A stretch of DNA of 60,656 bases from assembly GCF_020447225.1 (NCBI RefSeq), contig NZ_JAJAEO010000173.1:1-60656 (forward strand). The letters are read 5' to 3'. The position numbers and the translations under genes are program-made. The notes below the pieces were generated by a model. The model worked only from the letters and a program-made list of their open reading frames with translations, did not search any database and was not told the origin of the DNA. Numbering within the stretch: the first letter of the stretch is position 1; each line of letters begins with the position of its first letter. Shown here piece after piece: positions 1-8,051 of this stretch. Source of the DNA: Methylophaga pinxianii (GTDB taxonomy: Bacteria; Pseudomonadota; Gammaproteobacteria; Nitrosococcales; Methylophagaceae).

Positions 1-1
1 A

Positions 2-475
2 AAAAAAACGCTTTATCACCACTTTGCGAGTAAAGATGAATTGATACATGCAGTGGTGGAATATCGTGATGAGAATTTTTATCGATGGCTAGCAACGAGA
101 TTGGATGAAGTTAAACCCGGCTATGATGGACTGAATGAATTATTCGATGCGCTAGACGACTGGATAAATAATCGAGTGACTTTGTTAACGGACTTTCATG
201 GTTGCTTCTTTATTAACGCCTGTGCTGAATTTAATGATCCCAACCATCCAGTGCATCAACTATGTCAGCAACATAAAAAAAGAATCAACGACATGATTGA
301 AAAACAGATTCGAGCCCTCGGCATAATCGAACCGGCCATTCTTCCAGTAACCGAGTCACTTAGCCTGCTAAAAGAAGGGGCGATTGTGATGGCGCATGTT
401 CAAGGAAATTTAGCAGCAGCGCAGAAAGCCAAAGATATGGCCTGGATTCTCTTGGCCGCCTACCTCCTTAAATGA
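2..475 (+). CDS. TetR/AcrR-family transcriptional regulator, 5'-truncated by window edge
   Basis: The reading frame is open to the first base of the window, so the N-terminus lies outside; 157 residues are visible. The visible start reads KTLYHHFASKDEL, the end of a TetR-family helix-turn-helix (recognition helix plus the LYxHFxSKxEL signature), followed by an all-helical ligand-binding domain. The TTG at 41 is internal to the HTH and is not a start. TetR regulators are usually dimeric repressors acting on nearby promoters. The downstream His-rich gene and TonB receptor are possible targets, but only by proximity. The ligand is unknown. The family call is secure; the role is inference. Confidence 0.85.
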   Translation, partial: KKTLYHHFASKDELIHAVVEYRDENFYRWLATRLDEVKPGYDGLNELFDALDDWINNRVTLLTDFHGCFFINACAEFNDPNHPVHQLCQQHKKRINDMIEKQIRALGIIEPAILPVTESLSLLKEGAIVMAHVQGNLAAAQKAKDMAWILLAAYLLK

Positions 476-479
476 AAAA

Positions 480-541
480 GTTTTAATTATGCAAAAAATC
501 GGCGTTTTAATTATATAGACCTTTTTTACATGTTTTTACAT
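480..541. promoter_or_regulatory. Direct-repeat pairs upstream of the His-rich gene (possible operator)
   Basis: Two direct-repeat pairs sit between the TetR gene and the His-rich gene. GTTTTAATTAT occurs at 480-490 and 504-514, and TTTTTACAT at 523-531 and 533-541. The TTTACAT core recurs in both orientations in front of the TonB receptor gene at 3204-3227. Paired half-sites like these often mark a regulator binding site. No binding protein can be assigned from sequence alone. Confidence 0.35.
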
Positions 542-619
542 AGCTTTTTCTAAACTTACACTTAAAAAGAGTAGGCTGCTTAACAGTGACAGGCCTTATA
601 AAAAAGTGAGGTAAAAACA

Positions 620-967
620 ATGTTAAATTCCAAGGTTACCAAATCATCAATAATATTGATGTTGTCATTATTTTTCAGCGGTTTTCTGGCCAACCAGGCA
701 AAAGCAGATGTCAAAATAAACATCGGGTTAGGTTATCCAATAGGTTATATGGATCACCATCACAACGGTTATGTAGTGCAATATCATGCTCCAAGATTTA
801 ACTACAACAGACATTATTATCAACATCCAAAAAAGTACTACTCAAAACATAAACACCATCATTCAAAGTCCTATCGCGGACACGATAAACACCGGGATCA
901 TTATCGCTATGAATCCCGCGGCGATCACCGTGACTATGGGCATCGGGATCATCGTTATTACCGATAA
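620..967 (+). CDS. Secreted histidine-rich protein, probable metal binder
   Basis: 115 residues, starting at an ATG preceded by GAGGT at good spacing. Residues 1-29 form a Sec signal peptide with a likely AKA|D cleavage site. The roughly 86-residue mature part holds 16 histidines plus many Tyr, Arg and Lys, with HHH clusters and repeated RDH/GHRD units towards the C-terminus, and no Cys. Such composition suits a periplasmic metal-chelating or storage protein, but could also be a low-complexity envelope protein. I recognise no named family. It is single-gene: TetR lies upstream and a bidirectional terminator follows, with the TonB receptor convergent beyond it. A metal role is inferred from composition and neighbours. 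Confidence 0.7.
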   Translation: MLNSKVTKSSIILMLSLFFSGFLANQAKADVKINIGLGYPIGYMDHHHNGYVVQYHAPRFNYNRHYYQHPKKYYSKHKHHHSKSYRGHDKHRDHYRYESRGDHRDYGHRDHRYYR

Positions 968-1006
968 CTGAGCTCACCTCTCTCTCAGGCACAGATGTTT
1001 TTATAT

Positions 1007-1030
1007 AAAAAGCCCCTTTCGGGGCTTTTT
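1007..1030. terminator. Bidirectional Rho-independent terminator
   Basis: The stem AAAAAGCCCC / GGGGCTTTTT with a TTTC loop is flanked by A and T runs on the two sides. It can therefore end both the His-rich gene (+) and the TonB receptor gene (-), which converge here. Confidence 0.85.
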
Positions 1031-1039
1031 TTATATTAT

Positions 1040-3154
1040 TTAGAAACTGTATCGCACGTTGGCTGTGATATTACGACGCTCGCCATATCCACAATCACGC
1101 CCAACACCCCGACACCAAGAAATATATTCTTCATCGGTCAAATTCTTAACATCTACCGTGAAGTCCCAGTTTTGATAACCATAACCAATCATCGCATCGT
1201 AAAGCGTCTCGGATGGTATTTTCGGACCAGCCCCCGTCCCATAATCAGATCCTACGTTATCACCGATGTAACGAACGCCTGCTCCAACACGCCAATTGTT
1301 ATTCAAATAGTATTTATTCCACCAGGACGCAACTCTCTCAGAAACATAGGCTAAACGTTCACCTGTCTGACCATTGTCTGCATCCATATCAGTGTAACTA
1401 AATTGGGTTTCAAATTGATCCCAACGCTTATTGACCTGCAACTCCCAACCATCAATGACCGCACCGGTCTGTTCAACACCGTCAGGAATATCCCCTGGCT
1501 GTACACGGTTGGTTTGTAGAATATCAAAATAAGCAGCCGTAACAGCAAAGCTTTTATCATTAGATAAGTATTTGAAACCGTATTCACGCTGTTTTCCTGT
1601 AGTTGGCTTCAACGTAGTTTCTTCACTTGTACCTAGATTCATCGTGAAAGCTTCTGAGTAACTGGCGTAGGGAGAAAACCCATTTTCAAAGCGATACATG
1701 ATACCGATTCGACCTGATGTTTCATTTTCATCGCTAGTAACATTGTCGCCGACTTCAGCAAGCAAGGTGTTTTTTGCCCAATCACGTCGTAGCGCAGCAG
1801 AAACTACTATGGGGCCTATTTCCATATGATCTGCGAGGTAAAAGCCAACCTGCCTAATTTGATTATCATTGGGATTAGTCGGATCAAGAATACTGGGATC
1901 AAAGTTGCCATATACCGGATTGTAAAGATTTATAGAGCTTCCAATAGTAGATGCAGAATTATCTGTTTCCCAAAGAGCATCTTGGCGATCAACACCGATG
2001 GCCACATTGTGCTGGGTGACACCTAAATCAAACTGTCCCTGAAGACGTGCATCTAAATTAAAAATACGTGTTTCTCTATCGGCAGTCGTAATAAAACGAC
2101 CGATATTTCCAGCACTGTCAATTCCAGGAAAGCGGGTGTCAGGTGCAGTTGTATAGTGCTCTCGTGTGCTGGTACTAGACTCAGTGTATCGAGCCGTTGT
2201 TGAGAAAGACCATATTTTATTGAAGTTGTGATCAAACATAAGTGTAACTTCTGTCTTCTCACGGTCATATTTATCCCAACCAGGTTCACCAACAAAAGTT
2301 TCTGAACCAACATAACCCAACGGTCCTCGGTCCAATGTTCCTGCTTGTGGGAGGAACTGGGCAGACACCTGACCTGTATTCATCTGCCTGTTAAAGAGTA
2401 CCGTAAAGCTGGTATCTTCCGTTGGTTTCCATGTCAAAGAAGGCGAAATAAAAAAGCCATCGTCATCAACATAGTCAACTTGCGTCTGGCTATCACGTTC
2501 CAGACCAACGACTCGATAGAGTAACTTTCCGTCTTCGGTCGCAGGCCCAGTTACATCGAAAGCAATTTGCTTACGGTGAAACGAACCATATTGCGCCCAG
2601 ATTTCGCCCTGCTGTTCATCTTTAGGCAGTTTGGAAACTGAGTTAAGAATCCCCCCTAATTCACCCTGCCCGTAAAGCACCGCCGAAGGTCCTTTTAGAA
2701 CCTCAATACTCTCAAGTGCGTATACATTAGGCCTGACCGTGTTATAGAAACCATATAGCTGGCGAAGCCCATCAACATATTGTGATGGATCAATCCCACG
2801 GACCTTTGCCGAGTCTCCACGCGTATCCAAACCAAAGCCCCCAGCATATACACCTGAGCTATATAGAAGTGCATCCTGAATCGTTTTGGCTCCTGTATCT
2901 CGGATAAAATTTTCATCAACCACCGACATTGAGTAAGGCTGATCTACCAAAGGAATATTTAATTTACCCACATTCGGTTCTTTCTCAAGCTCGATGTAGC
3001 CAAGTTCGTCAGTTGCCGTAGTGGTAACTTCAACCGTTGGTAAATCAAGCGATTTTTCTTCGGTTTCTTCTGCAATGGCGTTTGGTGCAAAAACAAACAT
3101 AGCCAATACGGCGGGTGCACAAAATAGTCGGAGATTTTGAACAGGTGAATACAT
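1040..3154 (-). CDS. TonB-dependent siderophore receptor (FhuA/FpvA type)
   Basis: 704-residue outer-membrane receptor. It has a signal peptide (about residues 1-28, AIA|E), a short N-terminal segment with a possible TonB-box (LPTVEV, about 38-43), a plug domain (about 60-175, with YGQGELGGI and RGID motifs) and a 22-strand barrel ending in the terminal Phe that marks outer-membrane barrels. Length and plug sequence fit the siderophore-receptor subfamily, which imports ferric siderophores using TonB-ExbBD energy. It lacks an N-terminal signalling (STN) domain, so surface signalling to an anti-sigma factor is unlikely. It is divergent from the ferritin gene at 3458, consistent with iron handling. 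Which siderophore it takes cannot be read from sequence. Confidence 0.92.
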   Translation of the reverse strand: MYSPVQNLRLFCAPAVLAMFVFAPNAIAEETEEKSLDLPTVEVTTTATDELGYIELEKEPNVGKLNIPLVDQPYSMSVVDENFIRDTGAKTIQDALLYSSGVYAGGFGLDTRGDSAKVRGIDPSQYVDGLRQLYGFYNTVRPNVYALESIEVLKGPSAVLYGQGELGGILNSVSKLPKDEQQGEIWAQYGSFHRKQIAFDVTGPATEDGKLLYRVVGLERDSQTQVDYVDDDGFFISPSLTWKPTEDTSFTVLFNRQMNTGQVSAQFLPQAGTLDRGPLGYVGSETFVGEPGWDKYDREKTEVTLMFDHNFNKIWSFSTTARYTESSTSTREHYTTAPDTRFPGIDSAGNIGRFITTADRETRIFNLDARLQGQFDLGVTQHNVAIGVDRQDALWETDNSASTIGSSINLYNPVYGNFDPSILDPTNPNDNQIRQVGFYLADHMEIGPIVVSAALRRDWAKNTLLAEVGDNVTSDENETSGRIGIMYRFENGFSPYASYSEAFTMNLGTSEETTLKPTTGKQREYGFKYLSNDKSFAVTAAYFDILQTNRVQPGDIPDGVEQTGAVIDGWELQVNKRWDQFETQFSYTDMDADNGQTGERLAYVSERVASWWNKYYLNNNWRVGAGVRYIGDNVGSDYGTGAGPKIPSETLYDAMIGYGYQNWDFTVDVKNLTDEEYISWCRGVGRDCGYGERRNITANVRYSF

Positions 3155-3457
3155 TACAATTTCCAGAGTAAATTAAATACAAGCTAAATGAGAGTGATTT
3201 AGATTTACATAATGTAAAGAAATGTAACTAGCCTGTCAATTTAAGAGCTCACGAGCTTTTAACCGAGATAAGTATTTGAGTAGAAGATTTCTGTAATGTC
3301 CTGATATCTATTACACCACAGATTATTAAACTCTTATTTGCCATAAACCCAATAACGCGATAATGGCAAAATCCGTGACAACTGACCGCAGATAATGCAA
3401 GCTTAACAGCATTAATACATGCTCTGAGCTCAAACGGGCAACAAAAGGATAACGCTT
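3155..3457. other. Divergent intergenic region between TonB receptor and ferritin genes
   Basis: 303 bp without a credible gene. It carries the TTTACAT/ATGTAAA cluster at 3204-3227 and a small imperfect inverted repeat (GAGCTCACGAGCTT) near 3245. A frame on the minus strand that runs into the ferritin gene is a shadow. Both flanking promoters must lie here. I found no clear match to a consensus Fur box by eye. Confidence 0.5.
3204..3227. promoter_or_regulatory. TTTACA-TAA-TGTAAA inverted repeat plus third half-site, upstream of TonB receptor
   Basis: TTTACA (3204-3209) and TGTAAA (3213-3218) form an inverted repeat with a 3-nt spacer, followed by a further ATGTAA at 3222-3227. The site lies 50-73 nt upstream of the receptor start codon, where an operator would be expected. 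The same 7-mer is duplicated in front of the His-rich gene (523-541). Operator function is inferred. Confidence 0.4.
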
Positions 3458-3937
3458 ATGAAAGGCAGCCAACAAGTCATCGATTTGCTTAATAAACTCC
3501 TTGCTGGTGAATTGACCGCAATGGACCAGTATTTCATCCATTCCAGAATGTATGAAGATTGGGGCCTGAAACGACTGTATAACCGTATTTCTCATGAAAT
3601 GCAGGATGAAACCGACCATGCGGATCAAATGATCAAACGTATTTTGTTTCTGGAAGGCTTTCCTGACCTCTCGCATCGCGAACCTTTAAACGTGGGTCAC
3701 ACCGTACCGGAAATGCTACAAAACGATCTGGATTTGGAATATGCCGTTGTCAAGAATCTCCGCGAGGGTATTGCACTTTGTGAGGCAGAAAATGATTATG
3801 AAACGCGGCAAATGTTACTTAGACAACTCGAAGATACAGAATTGGACCACACGCACTGGCTGGAACAACAGCTAGGCTTGATAGATAAAATGGGTTTGAG
3901 AAATTACCTGCAAGCTATGACATTAGCTGAAGCATAG
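3458..3937 (+). CDS. Bacterioferritin-family ferritin lacking the haem-ligating Met52
   Basis: 159 residues, about the length of Bfr, starting after AGGATAACGCTT. It is an iron-storage nanocage subunit: it oxidises Fe(II) at a di-iron site and stores ferric mineral. Aligned by eye to E. coli Bfr, the ferroxidase residues are present (E18, Y25, E51, H54, E94, and E128/H131 as the ExxH pair). The position of the haem ligand Met52 is Thr (DETDH in place of DEMKH). Pseudomonas FtnA is a known member of this family without the haem Met, so this is better called a ferroxidase-active ferritin than a haem bacterioferritin. It sits divergent to a siderophore receptor. No second Bfr subunit gene is in the window. 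Confidence 0.9.
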   Translation: MKGSQQVIDLLNKLLAGELTAMDQYFIHSRMYEDWGLKRLYNRISHEMQDETDHADQMIKRILFLEGFPDLSHREPLNVGHTVPEMLQNDLDLEYAVVKNLREGIALCEAENDYETRQMLLRQLEDTELDHTHWLEQQLGLIDKMGLRNYLQAMTLAEA

Positions 3938-4046
3938 ACATTTCATTACTGAGATTCACATAAAAGTCTTATCTTCATTTTCAACTTCATTACATAATCA
4001 CAGTAGTTAGTAAGCTAATAAACCATAATAAAAAAGGAAGTAACAA

Positions 4047-4349
4047 ATGAAATTAACGTATTTACTTTTAGGGCTTGTATTGTCATCTTCAATTGCCATT
4101 GCTGATGGTGGATCATCCACAGTAGATGCAGCCATTGGTGGTGCGCTTGGTGGAGCGATTGGTGCAGCTGTCGGCAATGAAGTTGGCGGCAGAGAAGGTG
4201 CGATTATTGGTGGCGGTCTGGGCGGAGCAACAGGCGCTGCCGTTGCGACTCATGATGATAATAATCATGGTTCACACAGAACTTATGTTGAACCTCGTTC
4301 TTCACAAGGTTTTTGCCCTCCCGGCCAAGCCAAAAAAGGTAATTGCTAA
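4047..4349 (+). CDS. Secreted glycine-zipper protein
   Basis: 100 residues with a good ribosome site (AAGGAAG). Residues 1-19 form a signal peptide (AIA|D). Residues about 27-70 are a glycine zipper (repeated GGALGGAIG / GGGLGGATG), a pattern that packs as a membrane-associated helical hairpin. The tail contains two cysteines (FCPPG and the terminal Cys). Glycine-zipper envelope proteins of this size are common and mostly uncharacterised. It stands alone between the ferritin and the cupin genes. Function is unknown. Confidence 0.75.
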   Translation: MKLTYLLLGLVLSSSIAIADGGSSTVDAAIGGALGGAIGAAVGNEVGGREGAIIGGGLGGATGAAVATHDDNNHGSHRTYVEPRSSQGFCPPGQAKKGNC

Positions 4350-4422
4350 CCTCATTATCTATTCCTGAGCATGCGCTCCACCAATAAATTCCCGGTTGGA
4401 GCGCAGATCAGAAAAATAAGGT

Positions 4423-4899
4423 TTAGTTTCGAGGATCATCCTCTGGATTAATGTAGGTAATATCCCAAGGTCCGGTAGCAATCAACTCCACAATGGTCTC
4501 CTCCTCCGAGGTCCATACATAGTGAGCATGGCCCGCTGGTAACACAAAGCTGTCACCTACGTTCAACACCTCACCATTTTCCTTATCAAACGTCTCCCCC
4601 ATGCCATTGCCTAATTGGCCTTTCAACACGGTAATTACTTCAGTGTATGGATGTGTATGTGCAGGTATTGGATAGTTAGGCGGAAATTTCAACCAGGCGA
4701 TAAACACCCCTGCTTTGGTCGGGTCACCCACCAAAATCACGCTTTCGGCCCCTTCTGGCAAAATCGCCTCAGGCTGCCAATTTACCTCATCAGCACGAAA
4801 TGACTGCATTTTATCCGCCGTCATCCGTTCAATTTGGTCTTGAGCAAATGCTGTGGCGGTGAAGGTAAACAACATCGAAATGATTAAAAAGATTCTCAC
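4423..4899 (-). CDS. Secreted cupin-domain protein
   Basis: 158 residues with a signal peptide (1-19, AFA|Q), so periplasmic. The single cupin barrel shows motif 1 with metal ligands H81, H83 and E87 (HTHPYTE) and motif 2 with H124/H126 (PAGHAHY), so a metal-binding cupin is likely. Periplasmic cupins of this kind are small and of mostly unknown substrate; oxygenase, isomerase and sensor roles all exist in the superfamily. The gene is monocistronic, convergent with the glycine-zipper gene. No terminator is obvious between the two. Confidence 0.8.
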   Translation of the reverse strand: MRIFLIISMLFTFTATAFAQDQIERMTADKMQSFRADEVNWQPEAILPEGAESVILVGDPTKAGVFIAWLKFPPNYPIPAHTHPYTEVITVLKGQLGNGMGETFDKENGEVLNVGDSFVLPAGHAHYVWTSEEETIVELIATGPWDITYINPEDDPRN

Positions 4900-5047
4900 A
4901 ATAATGTCCTTTTAAGATTGATGGTAAATCCGATTTTCTGGAAATCATTCAATATTAGGCTTTGTGATAAGCACAGTCGCTCAGTATTAATCCGAATTTA
5001 TTTAGGAATTTTCCTGAAATGTTGATTATGAATTCAGCTACAAATTT

Positions 5048-5728
5048 GTAGGTTGGTCTGAATGCAATGAAGCACAACGATTCAAGATATTTGGGTCTAA
5101 AGGTTTCGCCCTATTGGGCGAGTTCATTTTCTTTGTTTGCCCAAAGAAAACGAACCAAAAGAAAAGGCACCCCTTGTGCTGGCCTGCGGCTTCACTGCGT
5201 TGCGTTTTTTGTCAGGGAGACTCACCAAACTCGCTTCGCTCAGACAGGTAAGTCTCCCTGACAAAAAGCCGCTACTCGTCAACACAAAAGGGGGTTAGGG
5301 AGTGGCTTTAAGTTGGGCTAAATGCAATGAAGCCCAACAATCTTTACAAGAGTGTTATGTTGTGCTTCGCAAGCTCAGCACCAACCTACTGACCGTATTT
5401 AATCCCGTCTATTGCCGCCAAAAATTACCCTTGTTTTATGGATGAAGTGGTCGAGTGTTTGAGCGCAGCGAGTTTTCGACCACGCCATAAAACAAGGGTA
5501 ATTTTTGGAATTAAGGCAATATCGGGTGCCCTTTTCTTTGGTTCGTTTCTTTTGGGCAAACAAAAGAAATGAACTCGGGCTTTAGTCCGAAATTGCTAAG
5601 TTGGAAGTCACAATACAAGTTATTGGGCGATCCTGGGGTAACCCATGTAGTTGAATTAAACAGTTACCGATGTATTTGGGTTGAGGTATTAAATTTAACG
5701 TTGGGTTTCGTAGTTCAAACCAACCTAT
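5048..5728. repeat. MITE-like composite of nested inverted repeats without transposase
   Basis: About 680 bp of structured, non-coding DNA. Outer boundary: a GTAGGTTGG...GAAGCACAAC unit at 5048-5079 with an inverted relative at 5700-5728. Two further copies of this unit lie inside (5310-5340 direct, 5360-5389 inverted). Inner long inverted repeat: 5116-5173 pairs with 5524-5580 with few mismatches. Inside that, two perfect hairpins: 17-bp arms at 5206-5222/5251-5267 and 24-bp arms at 5418-5441/5485-5508, the latter enclosing GTGGTCGA/TCGACCAC. Short frames at 5067-5261 and 5569-5787 fall on the repeats and look spurious. It resembles non-autonomous intergenic repeats of gammaproteobacteria. 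No transposase or clear target duplication was seen. Confidence 0.75.
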
Positions 5729-5747
5729 GGGCTAACTGCTTGGCATT

Positions 5748-6392
5748 CTATGTCGTTGGTTTAAAAGATGATAACCAGTTAATGTAATTGTCTCTATTAG
5801 GCATCAGGCCAAGATTTTCTGGTGTAGTAAAGTCAACCTCATGGATTACAAATTTCTTCAAAAACTTATTATCAGCTTTAACCTTTAATCCTGTTGCTAT
5901 CAAATCTTCACATATAATTTGACTGAAAAAAATTATGTCATCAACATATTCCATAATCCCATGAAGGGAATCAGCATATTCACTGTATGTATTTCCGTTT
6001 TCCATTTTTAGACCGAAATATAAATATGCTTCTTCAGTTTTATCCGTTCGGGGTTCCCTGAAAACTTCTATTAAATTACGTCTTTTTTCCAACATCCTTT
6101 TTAGTCCTGAATTTGATGCATCTAAAAATGCAACGGCACTCAATGACCTACTTGTAGAAGTAACCTTATTGAAGAGGATGTTGTTTAGGATTTTGATGGG
6201 TAGTGGTGGCGCATCAAAATCACGGAGATCAGCATTATATCTAAATATTTCCCCCGTCTTTATTTGCCCAGCAGTCCTTCTTTTCTCGAAATTTTCAAAG
6301 TTCGATAAATCTTGTTCAAATTGATTGTAGATAGGCTGAATCAATTGTGACTTTATCGTTAACGCCATATTACTGACAGTAAAACTAGTCAT
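5748..6392 (-). pseudogene. Hypothetical protein, downstream part of a gene split by an A8 frameshift
   Basis: 214 residues from the first ATG, but the coding signal continues upstream in the same frame for 15 more codons (NEDIRREIRNINAGI) to an A8 run at 6436-6443. There it joins the small membrane ORF 6425-6589 by a -1 shift, giving a product of about 280 residues. The joined sequence resembles, from memory, an uncharacterised family with an N-terminal membrane helix and an EIRNxNA motif. The region is AT-richer than its neighbours, and the nested-repeat element ends 20 bp beyond its stop. It could be a broken gene, a phase-variable gene or a programmed frameshift. Function is unknown. Confidence 0.6.
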
Positions 6393-6424
6393 AATTCCAG
6401 CATTTATGTTTCTTATTTCGCGCC

Positions 6425-6589
6425 TTATGTCTTCGTTTTTTTTGACTTCAAAATAACTTTTTGTGCTGCACTTGCACCAAAATATGCACCTGCCATGGCC
6501 CCCAATAAAGCCACCATAAAATCTGAGTTAAAAAAACTTATCGACCATCCCCATAGTTCATTAATTTTTTCCATATGATACGGATCCAT
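6425..6589 (-). CDS. Small membrane ORF, upstream part of the frameshifted hypothetical gene
   Basis: 54 residues, starting at an ATG that overlaps the glmU stop codon by one base (TAATG), which favours translational coupling. It has one hydrophobic helix (about residues 24-43, VALLGAMAGAYFGASAA) and a basic end, KSKKTKT. Just before its stop it reads TCA AAA AAA ACG, a classical A AAA AAA slippery context. A -1 shift there continues into the 5748-6392 frame. Read alone it would be a short single-span peptide. Read through, it supplies the membrane anchor of the larger protein. Confidence 0.55.
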   Translation of the reverse strand: MDPYHMEKINELWGWSISFFNSDFMVALLGAMAGAYFGASAAQKVILKSKKTKT

Positions 6590-7956
6590 TATTGACTCTT
6601 CTTAACCGGCCTAACCCACCCCTTAACCGTCTTCTGCTCCGACTTAGTCAAAGTCAACGCATCTCCAGGAACTGTTTTCCGAATAGTAGACCCCGCCCCA
6701 ATCGTAGCCCCATCCTCAACCGTCACCGGCGCAACCAGTTGCGTATCTGAACCAACAAACACCCGATCACCAATCACCGTACGATGTTTATTAGCGCCAT
6801 CATAATTACAGGTAATGGTACCAGCACCAATATTCACATCAGCGCCCATATCGGTATCACCGATATAGCTAAGGTGATTGATTTTGGAGCCCAGTCCGAT
6901 ATTGGCATTTTTGATTTCTACGAAGTTACCGACTCTGGCTTTGGCAGCAAGCTTGGTGCCGGGACGCAGTCTGGCAAAAGGCCCAACTGAGCAGTTAGTA
7001 CCCACTTCAGCAGTTTCGATAATGCTGTTGGGCAGGATTTCTGCCCCTTCATGGAGAACACTATTAATTATTATGCAGTTGGCACCGATGCTGACGTTAT
7101 CGGCAATAGTGTTATTGCCTTCGAAAATGACGTTGATATCGATGGTGATATCCTGCCCGGCTTTGATATCACCGCGGATATCCACTCGTGCCGGATCACG
7201 GAAAGTGACGCCTGACATCATCAACTTTGTTGCTTTGAGTTGCTGATAGTAACTTTCAACCTCGGCCAGTTGCACGCGATTATTGATACCGGCCACTTCC
7301 ATTTCATCTTCACAGGTTATTGAGTTGATTTCGATGCCCTGATTAACCGCTTTGGCAATCAGATCGGTCAGATAATATTCGCCCTGGGCATTGTTATTAT
7401 CAAGCTGGGATAAGGCTTCGGTGAGCCATTTAGCCGGAATGCACATAATGCCGGTATTGATTTCATTGATCAGTTTGGTTTCTTCATCGGCATCTTTTTC
7501 TTCGGTGATGCACAGCATATTGTCATCGTAATCACGCACAATACGGCCATAGCCGGTGGGATCTTCCAATATTGCTGTCAGTACTTTCAGGCTATTGTTA
7601 TCCCCTGATTCAATCAAATCCTGCAGAGTTTCCGTTGTGATTAACGGCACATCACCGTATAGCACCAGTACCTGTTCACTGTCAGAAAAACTGGCTTTAG
7701 CCTGCTCTACAGCGTGACCAGTGCCTTTCTGTTCATGTTGCATGACCACATCGATTTGCTGGTTTTGCAGATACGGCACGACTTCGTCTGCACCATTGCC
7801 ACATACCACGGCTAACTGGCTTGGAGAAAGCTGTTTAGCGGTATCGATAACATGTTGTAACATGGGTTTTCCTGCCAGGGTGTGCATCACCTTGGGTTTG
7901 GCGGATTTCATGCGTGTGCCTTTACCGGCAGCGAGAATAATAATAGCCAGAGACAT
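6589..7956 (-). CDS. glmU: Bifunctional UDP-N-acetylglucosamine pyrophosphorylase / glucosamine-1-phosphate N-acetyltransferase
   Basis: 455 residues, the usual GlmU length. The N-terminal uridyltransferase domain (about 1-227) has the nucleotide-binding LAAGKGTRM motif near residue 8 and the GTGHAV substrate loop. The C-terminal left-handed beta-helix (about 250-440) is built of hexapeptide repeats and acetylates glucosamine-1-phosphate. Together they make UDP-GlcNAc for peptidoglycan and lipopolysaccharide in the cytoplasm. It lies directly downstream of the atp operon, a common arrangement, but a strong terminator at 8004-8031 separates them. A hypothetical ORF overlaps its stop codon. Confidence 0.97.
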   Translation of the reverse strand: MSLAIIILAAGKGTRMKSAKPKVMHTLAGKPMLQHVIDTAKQLSPSQLAVVCGNGADEVVPYLQNQQIDVVMQHEQKGTGHAVEQAKASFSDSEQVLVLYGDVPLITTETLQDLIESGDNNSLKVLTAILEDPTGYGRIVRDYDDNMLCITEEKDADEETKLINEINTGIMCIPAKWLTEALSQLDNNNAQGEYYLTDLIAKAVNQGIEINSITCEDEMEVAGINNRVQLAEVESYYQQLKATKLMMSGVTFRDPARVDIRGDIKAGQDITIDINVIFEGNNTIADNVSIGANCIIINSVLHEGAEILPNSIIETAEVGTNCSVGPFARLRPGTKLAAKARVGNFVEIKNANIGLGSKINHLSYIGDTDMGADVNIGAGTITCNYDGANKHRTVIGDRVFVGSDTQLVAPVTVEDGATIGAGSTIRKTVPGDALTLTKSEQKTVKGWVRPVKKSQ

Positions 7957-8003
7957 AAAAGATTCCTTGTATCAGCTCTGTAGTTTAGCAAAGACCTGCA
8001 AAC

Positions 8004-8031
8004 AAAAAAGGCCGTCCGAAGACAGCCTTTT
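8004..8031 (-). terminator. Rho-independent terminator after atpC
   Basis: On the minus strand, AAGGCTGTC-TTCG-GACGGCCTT forms a stem closed by a stable UUCG tetraloop and is followed by a T run. It ends the atp operon transcript ahead of glmU, probably with some read-through. Confidence 0.85.
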
Positions 8032-8051
8032 CTGGGTCATCACTTTCGTGA

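Noticed and set aside
41-475. TTG at 41 as the start of the TetR gene
   Set aside because: The open frame continues to the window start through the helix-turn-helix, so this codon is internal.
5067-5261. A 64-residue ORF inside the nested-repeat element
   Set aside because: Its sequence coincides with the inverted-repeat arms and hairpins; it looks like a spurious frame of a repeat, with no ribosome site.
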